A stretch of DNA of 64,000 nucleotides from Sansalvadorimonas sp965221135 (GTDB taxonomy: Bacteria; Pseudomonadota; Gammaproteobacteria; Pseudomonadales; Endozoicomonadaceae). The stretch lies in contig CBDCRZ010000100.1 in the NCBI GenBank assembly GCA_965221135.1, forward strand, positions 186,001 through 250,000, read 5' to 3'. Position numbers and translations under genes: made by a program. Positions 51,629-59,826 of this stretch are shown one piece after another; position 1 is the stretch's first letter, and each line of letters begins with the position of its first letter. The notes under the pieces are model-generated. The model worked only from the letters and a program-made list of their open reading frames with translations, was not told the origin of the DNA and did no database searches.

Positions 51629-51945
51629 TCGCTCTCACCTTTAAAAAAGCCTCAAAGGCGCTTCCTTGATGGGCAGGACTATTATCCACATTAACACCAT
51701 GAACCTACTGGGTAGTCGCAATTTCCTTATTACTAAAGCCATGCATGAAGCCTATTGTTTGTAAGTTAATCTTCCACTTATTTCATTTAAACATGGCTTC
51801 ACAAATCTCACTCTAACAAAGTTGTTAACATCTATATTAATTCCCTGCCTCTTTAGATTTTTCAGAATACCAGGTCATTATCAGAGCAACAGGTGGTTCT
51901 TCTGTTACTGCTAAGGTTCAAGAGGATTTAAAAAAGTGATTCCGA
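51629..51945. other. 3' untranslated part of RING repeat unit 1
   Basis: 317 bp without a gene. From 51638 it repeats the sequences at 53511-53790 and 55393-55672, starting CCTTTAAAAAAGC. It holds the 3' flank of the minus-strand RING gene. Confidence 0.8.
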
Positions 51946-53289
51946 TCAGAAACCTGCTGTGATTTTAATATTGCCACTAACCGAAGAAACCCTGAGAGTT
52001 CCCCGGGGGGTGGGAACAGATGACAAAGCATTTCTATTGGAACCCATGTTGGAACTGTTGGTAGTCACCCGTATGTTTTTATCGGTCATTACGATTTGTA
52101 TTCTGCCAGAAGTGGAAAGGATTCGCCCAGGAATCGAAACAGTTCCTGAAATGGAACCGGAAATTGATTGTAAATTCAGTTGCCCCCCCCTACCCCGAGG
52201 AAGAGAGAGTGTTATAGCACTGCTTATTGTTTCACCCGAAATCGTCCTTCTTTCTAACCGGGGGTTACAATCTGCTGAGGAGGAAATCTTTATAAGGCTA
52301 CTGTCGTCGTGTTCAAGAATTTTTATTTTTCCGGATGTGGTTGATAATCTAATACTACATACGTTTTCAGCATCAAAGGTTTTCTCTACCAGCGCAACAT
52401 CCGCTTGAACCACACCATGATGAATAACATGACTTCCGGTAGAAATGATAGATCCTGAAACGGCAGCAATGATAGATCCTGAACCTCCGGCAGCAATGAT
52501 AGATCCTGAACCTCCGGCAACAATGATAGATCCTGAGCCTCCGGCAATACTGATAGATCCAGGGCCTCCGGTAATACGGACAGATCGTGAGTCTCTGGTA
52601 ACAACAGTTGATTCCTGACCTCCGGTAACCCTAGTGAATCCTCTGCCCGTGGAAATAGTGCCAGATTGTGGAGGAGCGTAATAGGAAGCTCCTCGATCGG
52701 TTTGGATTGTTTCTGTACGAGGCCGGTCAGGAAAATCATCTATTGAAATATGCCTCTCCCGACCAGATTCTGCAGTTCTGTCTCTTTGAGTAGCAACGAA
52801 GGGTCTTGCAGCCTGAATATCAGGTGGAGGATCGCCCGCCCGTTCAGGGTGTTGAGCTCCTATGTGCCCATCCATATTTTCAAATCTATCCTTATGATTA
52901 CAGTCTGGGCACTGTGCGTTGGTATTACTGACAATACATTTGATGGTCCTCGTCACAGGTTCGACAGTACGGAATTCTTTAGAACATACTGGACAGCTTA
53001 ATTCAGAATTATGGTTACGGACGCTTATAAAGCACTTTGTGCATAAGGGGTGGTCATTGCCGCAATCAGTTTTATGACTAGACAGATAAACCTGAAAACA
53101 GATAGAGCACATTGCATTATCGAGCAGATTGGCTTCAGTCGGGTTGTCAGGCAGAAGTTTAACAGCATATCCTTTATGCGTTATTCCATCGTAAGTATTT
53201 TGTGTTGATGGTGACGGCTCTCCAGGAGTGTTAGCCTGAGCGCCCTGAGACGAAGAAGGGTGGAGGGTTTGCTTAGAGAAGTTGTTCAT
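51946..53289 (-). CDS. RING-finger/TRAF-like zinc-finger protein (copy 1)
   Basis: 447 residues from ATG 53289, chosen by homology with the other two copies; a start at 53343 is possible. The RING finger is CSICFQVYLSSHKTDCGNDH continuing PLCTKC and CPVC, a full C3HC4 set. A second finger CPDC..H....H follows (CPDCNHKDRFENMDGHIGAQ). Then a Pro/Arg-rich linker, nine-residue GGSGSIIAA-type repeats, and a C-terminal beta-rich region with GKIKILE and SGSISGTVS motifs like DUF4097 adhesin-type domains. RING proteins are E3 ubiquitin ligases in eukaryotes, so a host-directed role is inferred. Confidence 0.7.
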   Translation of the reverse strand: MNNFSKQTLHPSSSQGAQANTPGEPSPSTQNTYDGITHKGYAVKLLPDNPTEANLLDNAMCSICFQVYLSSHKTDCGNDHPLCTKCFISVRNHNSELSCPVCSKEFRTVEPVTRTIKCIVSNTNAQCPDCNHKDRFENMDGHIGAQHPERAGDPPPDIQAARPFVATQRDRTAESGRERHISIDDFPDRPRTETIQTDRGASYYAPPQSGTISTGRGFTRVTGGQESTVVTRDSRSVRITGGPGSISIAGGSGSIIVAGGSGSIIAAGGSGSIIAAVSGSIISTGSHVIHHGVVQADVALVEKTFDAENVCSIRLSTTSGKIKILEHDDSSLIKISSSADCNPRLERRTISGETISSAITLSLPRGRGGQLNLQSISGSISGTVSIPGRILSTSGRIQIVMTDKNIRVTTNSSNMGSNRNALSSVPTPRGTLRVSSVSGNIKITAGF

Positions 53290-53790
53290 GCATGAGACCT
53301 TTATTAAATGTAAGTTTTTTAAATATCCATTATCAAAAAGCAAAAGATTATGGGAAGCAGAGGCTATCTGGCCAACCTATACATAATATCGGGAAGTTCG
53401 ACATACCCTTTGCTATTTATTTCCCCATCCAGAATAACATTCAGGTTATGTTGCTATTTTTAACAGCTCCCCTGCTGTGAAATATACAGATCAATAAATC
53501 TGTTGGGACACCTTTTAAAAAGCTTCAAAGGCTCTTCCTCGATTGACAGGACTATTATCCACATTAACACCCTGAACCTACTGGGTATTCGCAATTTCCT
53601 TATTACTAAAGCCACGTATGAAGCCTATTGTTTGAAAGTTACTCTTCCACTTATTTCATTTAAACATGGTTTCACAAATCTCTCTCTAACAAAGTTGTTA
53701 ACATCTATATTAATTCCCTGCCTCTTTAGATTTTTCAGAATACCAGGTCATTATCAGAGCAACAGGTGGTTCTTCTGTTACTGCTAAGGT
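53290..53790. other. spacer between RING copies 1 and 2
   Basis: 501 bp. It holds the promoter side of copy 1, the unit junction at about 53510 and the 3' flank of copy 2. It is repeated at 55168-55672. Short frames here are shared by the repeats and look noncoding. Confidence 0.7.
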
Positions 53791-55167
53791 TCAAGAGGAT
53801 TCAAAACCTGACTCAGAACCTGTTTTAATTCTAATATCATAATCATCAACATCAACCCTGAGGTTGAAACGGCACGATGAAACCGTGAGAGTTCGGGGGG
53901 TGGGAACAGATCGCCAAGGCCAACGCCAAGGCTTTCTAATGGGACCCGTGATGGAACCATCGACAGAAACCCGTATATTTTTATCGTACATTATGATTCT
54001 CATTTTCCCAGAGCAGGAATGGATGCTCCCAGGAGTCGAAACAGTTCCAAAAATGGAACCGGAATGTGATTTTAAATGCAGTTCCCCCCCCCTACCCTGA
54101 GGAAGATTGAGTGTTATAGAACTGCTATCTGTTCGACACGAAATTTTCCCGCCTTCTAACTCGAGATTACAATCTGCTGAGGAGCGAATCCTTATATAAT
54201 TTCTGCTGATCCCGTGAAGAACCCTTATGTGTCCGGATATGGTTGACAATGAAATTTCACATACATTTGCAGCCTCAAAGGTTTTATCTACCCGCGCAAC
54301 AGCCGCTTGAACCACATCAGAATGAATAACATGACTTTCGGTAGGAATGATAGATCCTGAACCTCTGGCAGCAATGGTAGATCCTGAACCTCCGGCAGCA
54401 ATGATAGATCCTGAGCCTCCGGTAACACGGACAGATCGTGAGTCTCTGGTAGCTCGGACAGATCGTGAGTCTCTGGTAACAACAGTTGATTCCTGACCTC
54501 CGGTAACCCTAGTGAATCCTCTGCCCGTGGAAATAGTGCCAGATTGTGGAGGAGCGTAATAGGAAGCTCCTCGATCGGTTTGGATTGTTTCTGTACGAGG
54601 CCGGTCAGGAAAATCATCTATTGAAATATGCCTCTCCCGACCAGATTCTGCAGTTCTGTCTCTTTGAGTAGCAACTAAGGGTCTTGCAGCCTGAATATCA
54701 GGTGGAGGATCGCCCGCCCGTTCAGGGTGTTGAGCTCCTATGTGCCCATCCATATTTTCAAATCTATCCTTATGATTACAGTCTGGGCACTGTGCGCTGG
54801 TCTTACTGACAATATTTTTGAAGACCCTCGTCACTGGTTCGACAGTACGGAATTCTTGAGAACATAATGGGCAGCTTAATTCAGAATTATGGTTACGGAC
54901 GCCTATAAAGCACTTTGTGCATAAGGGGTGGTCATCGCCGCAATCACTTTTATAACTTGAAAGATAAACCTTATAACAGACAGAGCACATTGTATTATCG
55001 AGCAGTTCGGCTTCAGTCGGGTTGTCAGGCAGCAGTTTAACAGCGTGTCCTTTATGCGTTATTCCATCGTAAGTCATTTGTGTTAATGGTGACTGCTCTC
55101 CAGGAGTGTTAGCATGAGCGCCCTGAGACAAAGAAGGGCGGTGGGTTTGCTCATAGAGGTTATTCAT
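53791..55167 (-). CDS. RING-finger/TRAF-like zinc-finger protein (copy 2)
   Basis: 458 residues. RING ligands C61, C64, C76, H80, C83, C86, C99 and C102 give C-x2-C-x11-C-x3-H-x2-C-x2-C-x12-C-x2-C, a perfect C3HC4. The second finger is C127, C130, H142 and H147. A disordered linker follows (about 148-215), then Arg- and Gly-Ser-rich repeats (SVRATRDSRSVRVTGGSGSI type) and the beta-rich C terminus with a GRGGELHL stretch encoded by a nine-G run. Nearly identical to copy 3. No signal peptide. Function inferred as a ubiquitin-ligase-like effector. Confidence 0.7.
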   Translation of the reverse strand: MNNLYEQTHRPSLSQGAHANTPGEQSPLTQMTYDGITHKGHAVKLLPDNPTEAELLDNTMCSVCYKVYLSSYKSDCGDDHPLCTKCFIGVRNHNSELSCPLCSQEFRTVEPVTRVFKNIVSKTSAQCPDCNHKDRFENMDGHIGAQHPERAGDPPPDIQAARPLVATQRDRTAESGRERHISIDDFPDRPRTETIQTDRGASYYAPPQSGTISTGRGFTRVTGGQESTVVTRDSRSVRATRDSRSVRVTGGSGSIIAAGGSGSTIAARGSGSIIPTESHVIHSDVVQAAVARVDKTFEAANVCEISLSTISGHIRVLHGISRNYIRIRSSADCNLELEGGKISCRTDSSSITLNLPQGRGGELHLKSHSGSIFGTVSTPGSIHSCSGKMRIIMYDKNIRVSVDGSITGPIRKPWRWPWRSVPTPRTLTVSSCRFNLRVDVDDYDIRIKTGSESGFESS

Positions 55168-55672
55168 GCATGTGACCTTTACTAAATGTAAACTTTTTTG
55201 AAATATCCGTTATCAAAGAGCAAAAGGTTATGGGAATCAGGGACTATCTGGCCAACCCATACATAATATCGGGAAGTTCGACATACCCTTTGCTATTTAT
55301 TTCCCAATCCAGAATAACATTCAGGTTATGTTGCTATTTTTTTAACAGCTCCCCTGCTGTGAAATATACAGATCAATAAATCTGTTGGGACACCTTTAAA
55401 AAAGCTTCAAAGGCTCTTCCTCGATTGACAAGACTATTATCCACATTAACACCCTGAACCTACTGGGTATTCGCAATTTCCTTATTACTAAAGCCACGCA
55501 TGAAGCCTATTATTTGAAAGTTACTCTTCCACTTATTTCATTTAAACACGGACTCACAAATCTCTATCTAACAAAGTTGGTAACATCTATATTAATTCCC
55601 TGCCTCTTTAGATTTTTCAGAATACCAGGTCATTATCAGAGCAACAGGTGGTTCTTCTGTTACTGCTAAGGT
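55168..55672. other. spacer between RING copies 2 and 3
   Basis: 505 bp. It holds the promoter side of copy 2, the unit junction at about 55392 and the 3' flank of copy 3. It is nearly identical to 53290-53790. Confidence 0.7.
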
Positions 55673-57049
55673 TCAAGAGGATTCAAAACCTGACTCAGAA
55701 CCTGTTATAATTCTAATTTTATAATCATCAACATCAACCCTGAGGTTGAGACGGCACGATGAAACCGTGAGAGTTCGGGGGGTGGGAACAGATCGCCAAG
55801 GCCAACGCCAAGGCTTTCTAATGGGACCCGTGATGGAACCATCGACAGAAACCCGTATATTTTTATCGTTCATTATGATTATCATTTTCCCAGAGCAGGA
55901 ATGGATGCTCCCAGGAATCGAAACACGTCCAATAATGGAACCGGAATGTGATTTTAAATGCAGTTCCCCCCCCCTACCCTGAGGAAAATTGAGTTTTATA
56001 GAACTGCTATCTGTTCGACACGAAATTTTCCCGTCTTCTAACTCGAGATTACAATCTGCTGAGGAGCGAATCCTTATATAATTTCTGCTGTTCCCGTGAA
56101 GAACCCTTATGTGTCCGGATATGGTTGACAATGAAATTTCACATACATTTGCAGCCTCAAAGGTTTTATCTACCCGCGCAACAGCCGCTTGAACCACATC
56201 AGAATGAATAACATGACTTTCGGTAGGAATGATAGATCCTGAACCTCTGGCAGCAATGGTAGATCCTGAACCTCCGGCAGCAATGATAGATCCTGAGCCT
56301 CCGGTAACACGGACAGATCGTGAGTCTCTGGTAGCACGGACAGATCGTGAGTCTCTGGTAACAACAGTTGATTCCTGACCTCCGGTAACCCTAGTGAATC
56401 CTCTGCCCGTGGAAATAGTGCCAGATTGTGGAGGAGCGTAATAGGAAGCTCCTCGATCGGTTTGGATTGTTTCTGTACGAGGCCGGTCAGGAAAATCATC
56501 TATTGAAATATGCCTCTCCCGACCAGATTCTGCAGTTCTGTCTCTTTGAGTAGCAACTAAGGGTCTTGCAGCCTGAATATCAGGTGGAGGATCGCCCGCC
56601 CGTTCAGGGTGTTGAGCTCCTATGTGCCCATCCATATTTTCAAATCTATCCTTATGATTACAGTCTGGGCACTGTGCGCTGGTCTTACTGACAATATTTT
56701 TGAAGACCCTCGTCACTGGTTCGACAGTACGGAATTCTTGAGAACATAATGGGCAGCTTAATTCAGAATTATGGTTACGGACGCCTATAAAGCACTTTGT
56801 GCATAAGGGGTGGTCATCGCCGCAATCACTTTTATAACTTGAAAGATAAACCTTATAACAGACAGAGCACATTGTATTATCGAGCAGTTCGGCTTCAGTC
56901 GGGTTGTCAGGCAGCAGTTTAACAGCGTGTCCTTTATGCGTTATTCCATCGTAAGTCATTTGTGTTAATGGTGACTGCTCTCCAGGAGTGTTAGCATGAG
57001 CGCCCTGAGACGAAGAAGGGCGGTGGGTTTGCTCATAGAGGTTATTCAT
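55673..57049 (-). CDS. RING-finger/TRAF-like zinc-finger protein (copy 3)
   Basis: 458 residues, same layout and same zinc ligands as copy 2. I see about a dozen differences, mostly in the C-terminal beta domain (for example LEDGKI for LEGGKI, SSIKLNF for SSITLNL), plus PSSSQ for PSLSQ near the start. Such near-identity implies a recent tandem duplication or gene conversion. It also keeps the nine-G run. The upstream 220 bp match those of copy 2, so the promoters were duplicated with the genes. Confidence 0.7.
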   Translation of the reverse strand: MNNLYEQTHRPSSSQGAHANTPGEQSPLTQMTYDGITHKGHAVKLLPDNPTEAELLDNTMCSVCYKVYLSSYKSDCGDDHPLCTKCFIGVRNHNSELSCPLCSQEFRTVEPVTRVFKNIVSKTSAQCPDCNHKDRFENMDGHIGAQHPERAGDPPPDIQAARPLVATQRDRTAESGRERHISIDDFPDRPRTETIQTDRGASYYAPPQSGTISTGRGFTRVTGGQESTVVTRDSRSVRATRDSRSVRVTGGSGSIIAAGGSGSTIAARGSGSIIPTESHVIHSDVVQAAVARVDKTFEAANVCEISLSTISGHIRVLHGNSRNYIRIRSSADCNLELEDGKISCRTDSSSIKLNFPQGRGGELHLKSHSGSIIGRVSIPGSIHSCSGKMIIIMNDKNIRVSVDGSITGPIRKPWRWPWRSVPTPRTLTVSSCRLNLRVDVDDYKIRIITGSESGFESS

Positions 57050-57278
57050 GCATGTGACCTTTACTAAATGTAAACTTTTTTGAAATATCCGTTATCAAAG
57101 AGCAAAAGGTTATGGGAATCAGGGGCTATCTGGCCAACCTATACATAATATCGGGAAGTTCGACATACCCTTTGCTATTTATTTCCCCATCCAGAATAAC
57201 ATTCAGGTTATGTTGCTATTTTTAACAGCGCCCTTGCTGTGAAATATAAAGATCAATAAATCTGTTGGGGCAACTACT

Positions 57279-57437
57279 CTAAAATTCTTTTAAGTATTTA
57301 TCTCTATCATCATATAGAAGGAAGACGCCATCCTTGTTGAAGCAATAACGGGCGGAAGAGCTTTTCTCCTGAAAAAGTTTTGATAAGACATAGCAGGTAC
57401 CGTTTTTAATTCTCCTTTGGTCTCTACCGCCTAACAT
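57279..57437 (-). CDS. possible short hypothetical protein
   Basis: 52 codons from ATG 57437. It reads LGGRDQRRIKNGTCYVLSKL and continues with a Cys and an acidic C terminus to a TAG at 57281-57279. The frame stays open further upstream (CTWLRYRM), so it may be a remnant of a larger gene. No family recognised. It lies between RING unit 3 and the duplicated effector fragment. Probably degraded DNA. Confidence 0.2.
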   Translation of the reverse strand: MLGGRDQRRIKNGTCYVLSKLFQEKSSSARYCFNKDGVFLLYDDRDKYLKEF

Positions 57438-57744
57438 CCTGTATCGTAGCCATGTACATCTTGTTGATAAACTTCCACGTTCCCGGTGTGAATACCGACA
57501 GTCTGAAAAAATTATTTAATTAAAACGTCAGGAGGAACTACCTTTAGGCAGTTAACTATGTTCTTACATTGCTCGATAATTTTATATAGAGACTCTGACA
57601 TATAACCCATGCCTTTCTAACCTGTATGTTTCATAAACCGCCCAAATTTTTCTTTGGGTGGCAAAGGACAAGCGAGAGCGGAAGCATGTTTATGAAACAT
57701 CCGGGCTAATAACTCCAGCATTAATTCCATCTTCTTTTCACCAT
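57438..57744. other. intergenic, no supported gene
   Basis: 307 bp, AT-rich, between the short frame and the duplicated effector fragment. Frames here are short and show no recognisable product. Confidence 0.4.
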
Positions 57745-57888
57745 AAAAGGAAGACCCTTCTGATCATAGCTATAAAGCTGCTATGGCAGATTTCTGTGAA
57801 TTTATGGCACCCAATCATAAATATCAGAACCCGCAGTCGCGGGATTCTTCAACTTTTAAGGCCTCAAAGATGTAATCCCCCTTACTTT
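57745..57888 (+). pseudogene. duplicated 3' fragment of the 48764-51628 gene
   Basis: Encodes YKAAMADFCEFMAPNHKYQN, then a tail ending FKASKM and a stop, matching the last 35 or so codons of the upstream gene (YKAALADFCEFMALNHKHQN, ending FKASKK). The match continues past the stop (TAATC...CTTTTAAAA.AGC.TCAAAGGC). It has no start codon. It marks a duplication whose two copies bracket the RING array. Confidence 0.88.
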
Positions 57889-58871
57889 TAAAACAGCTTC
57901 AAAGGCTCTTCCTCAAGAGCAGACATCTGCTCCCGCAGCTCCAGAATATGATCCGCCCAGTAACGCTCACTGCTAAACCAGGGGAAGGCGATAGGAAAGG
58001 CAGGGTCTCCCCAGCGACGGGCCAGCCAGGCACTGTAATGCATCAGTCGCAGTGTGCGCAGGTATTCCACCAGATTGAGTTCTGCAGGATTGAATTCATG
58101 GAACTCGTTGTAGCCGTCTATCAGTTCTGACAGTTGTGCCATCCGGGACTGACGGTCTCCGTTGAGGAACATCCATAAATCCTGAATAGCCGGGCCGTTG
58201 ATGCAGTCGTCAAAGTCGACAAAGTGAAAGCTGTCATCCCTCCAGAGAATATTGCCTACATGACAGTCGCCGTGTAGTCGGATCTTCTTCGGGTTGTTGG
58301 CCTGGTCGATGACTTCAAGACGGTCAATCAAATCACGGGCCAGGGTTTCATAAGCCGGGCGCAGGCTCTGGGGAATAATATCGTTGTCCAGGATAAAGGC
58401 TGCACTGTCTTTGGCGTAACGCTGAAGAGAGATTTCGGTACGGTGGTTAAAGGGACGGGTAGACCCCGCGTTATGAATGCGCCCCATCAGCTGACCAAGG
58501 CTGAACAGGTGATCCATATTGTCCAACTCCGGAGCATGGCCGCCTTTGCGTTCGTACAGGCTGAACATAAAACCTTTGAACTCATGGAGTGTGGTGCCGT
58601 TAGCGTCCATCGTTGGAGGAATGACAGATATTTCCAGATCTGCCAGTTCCTGGGCAAAGGCATGCTCTTCCAGAATTTGTTCACGGCTCCAGCGGTCGGG
58701 GCGGTAGAACTTCACAATGACCGGAACACCCTCCTCAATACCCACCTGATACACACGGTTTTCGTAACTGTTCAGCGCCAGGATACGGGCGTCACTCAGG
58801 TTGCCGAGTGACTCAACAGCGTCGATGACTGTGTCCGGAATGAGGGTTTCATAAGGATGTGGGGTGGTCAT
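57888..58871 (-). CDS. srkA: stress response kinase A (YihE)
   Basis: 327 residues from ATG 58871; an earlier Met would add 19 residues with no homology. Thr/Ser kinase of the APH/choline kinase fold that limits damage under stress. LALNSYENRVYQVGIEEGVP and VIVKFYRPDRW hold the ATP-binding Lys region. The catalytic loop is RLHGDCHVGNILWRDD, and HFVDFDDCINGP is the metal-binding Asp motif. Full length. Its last codons overlap the end of the duplicated effector fragment, and part of them recur at each RING unit start. Confidence 0.95.
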   Translation of the reverse strand: MTTPHPYETLIPDTVIDAVESLGNLSDARILALNSYENRVYQVGIEEGVPVIVKFYRPDRWSREQILEEHAFAQELADLEISVIPPTMDANGTTLHEFKGFMFSLYERKGGHAPELDNMDHLFSLGQLMGRIHNAGSTRPFNHRTEISLQRYAKDSAAFILDNDIIPQSLRPAYETLARDLIDRLEVIDQANNPKKIRLHGDCHVGNILWRDDSFHFVDFDDCINGPAIQDLWMFLNGDRQSRMAQLSELIDGYNEFHEFNPAELNLVEYLRTLRLMHYSAWLARRWGDPAFPIAFPWFSSERYWADHILELREQMSALEEEPLKLF

Positions 58872-58993
58872 GGCAGGCTCCGGATAACAGATGTGCTCTA
58901 TTGTAGGGAGCCAGCCACGGGTGTTCACGAAGTTTCTGGGCTATTTAGTCTTCTGTTTTTACTTTGATGCTTTGCATGTGCTTGAAACACTTC

Positions 58994-59012
58994 AACCGCA
59001 AGAGCGGTTTTT
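58994..59012 (+). terminator. intrinsic-terminator-like hairpin
   Basis: AACCGC, loop AAGA, GCGGTT, then a T-run on the plus strand. The flanking genes are on the minus strand, so its use is unclear. Confidence 0.35.
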
Positions 59013-59053
59013 TATGATTTTAGGGATGTACGGAAGACCGTTTGAAGCATTAC

Positions 59054-59590
59054 TTAAAGACTGAGCTTCATACCGATGTAGCCACCATTATGAATTGTAT
59101 TCCGGCCATCGTCCCTGGTGCGGAAATCGATACGGCGGTATCCAAAGAATATGTCAGCATTTGCCATCGGTGATAATACAAATCGTGAGTCAAACTGGTT
59201 TACGTTTTCGGCACGGTTAAAAGTCAGAATGCTTGGAGCATAAAAGTATTCAGCTTCTACACGCATGCTTCGGGTGAGATCCAGGCCAACAGAAGCACCC
59301 GGTGCAAACCCCCAGCTGACGTAATCCAGATCTTTATGATCCAAAGCAAAGGCCTTAACGCCAAAGGCAGTATGGAAACCACCAGCTATACCTGTTGCAA
59401 ACACGCCCCAGTTTGCCATGCGCCCATTCTTTTCGTGGTACAGGAAGGAGCCGCCCATTTTAGAATTGCTGCTTAACTCGATAGATGTACCTATGTCCAG
59501 GCTGTGCTCACTGATTCCCAGATCAAGATCAAAAGCAGATGCGGTGCTGGCTACCATCAAGCCACAGAATGCCAGTATGAATTTCCTCAT
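59054..59590 (-). CDS. YfaZ-like outer membrane beta-barrel protein
   Basis: 178 residues with a signal peptide (MRKFILAFCGLMVASTASAF). The mature part has alternating short beta strands, and the last residue pattern GYIGMKLSL, ending with a hydrophobic residue, is typical of an outer membrane barrel. It begins FDLDLGISEHSLDIGTSIEL and has an internal FATGIAGGFHTAFGVKAFAL stretch as in the YfaZ family. Function unknown; probably a small porin-like protein. Single gene. Confidence 0.7.
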   Translation of the reverse strand: MRKFILAFCGLMVASTASAFDLDLGISEHSLDIGTSIELSSNSKMGGSFLYHEKNGRMANWGVFATGIAGGFHTAFGVKAFALDHKDLDYVSWGFAPGASVGLDLTRSMRVEAEYFYAPSILTFNRAENVNQFDSRFVLSPMANADIFFGYRRIDFRTRDDGRNTIHNGGYIGMKLSL

Positions 59591-59690
59591 TGTATCCCTA
59601 TATGTGTGTGGTATAGCTGGCAGAGTATATGGTTGTGGTTTTGACGTTATTATTCGGTGATGCCGAAGTGGTGCGGGTCTTTACAGGCTC

Positions 59691-59814
59691 TATAGATAAC
59701 TGTGTCTGGGGAGAGGGTTCCATAAGGATGAGGGTGGCCATGGCAGGCTCCGCTAACAGATGCGTTCTATTGTCGGAAGCTGGCCATGGGTATTCACAAA
59801 GTTTCAGGGCTACT
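59691..59814. repeat. degenerate duplicate of the srkA 5' region
   Basis: About 120 bp similar to 58826-58947, including TCATAAGGATG-like and CATGGCAGGCTCCG stretches and a shared tail around TTCACAAAGTTTC. It lies upstream of yfaZ and holds no open frame. The two copies flank yfaZ in direct orientation. Confidence 0.85.
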
Positions 59815-59826
59815 TGGCGGGCGTTC

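Larger units (their letters stand above)
51638..57270. repeat. three tandem 1.87-1.88-kb units, each with one RING-finger gene
   Basis: Units 51638-53510, 53511-55392 and 55393-57270. Each begins CCTTTAAAAA..GC.TCAAAGGC, contains a minus-strand RING-finger gene, and ends with AATCTGTTGGG. Units 2 and 3 are nearly identical; unit 1 is more diverged. The unit start resembles, on the other strand, the end of srkA (AGCTTCAAAGGCTCTTCCTC also at 57894-57913), so the duplication breakpoint lay in the srkA 3' end. Confidence 0.93.

Noticed and set aside
52430..56500. CRISPR array in the RING genes
   Set aside because: The short repeats are in-frame coding repeats without uniform spacers; no cas genes are present.
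57279..57437. Transposase remnant
   Set aside because: Considered because of the RYRML-like stretch, but no DDE or HUH motif or inverted repeats are visible.
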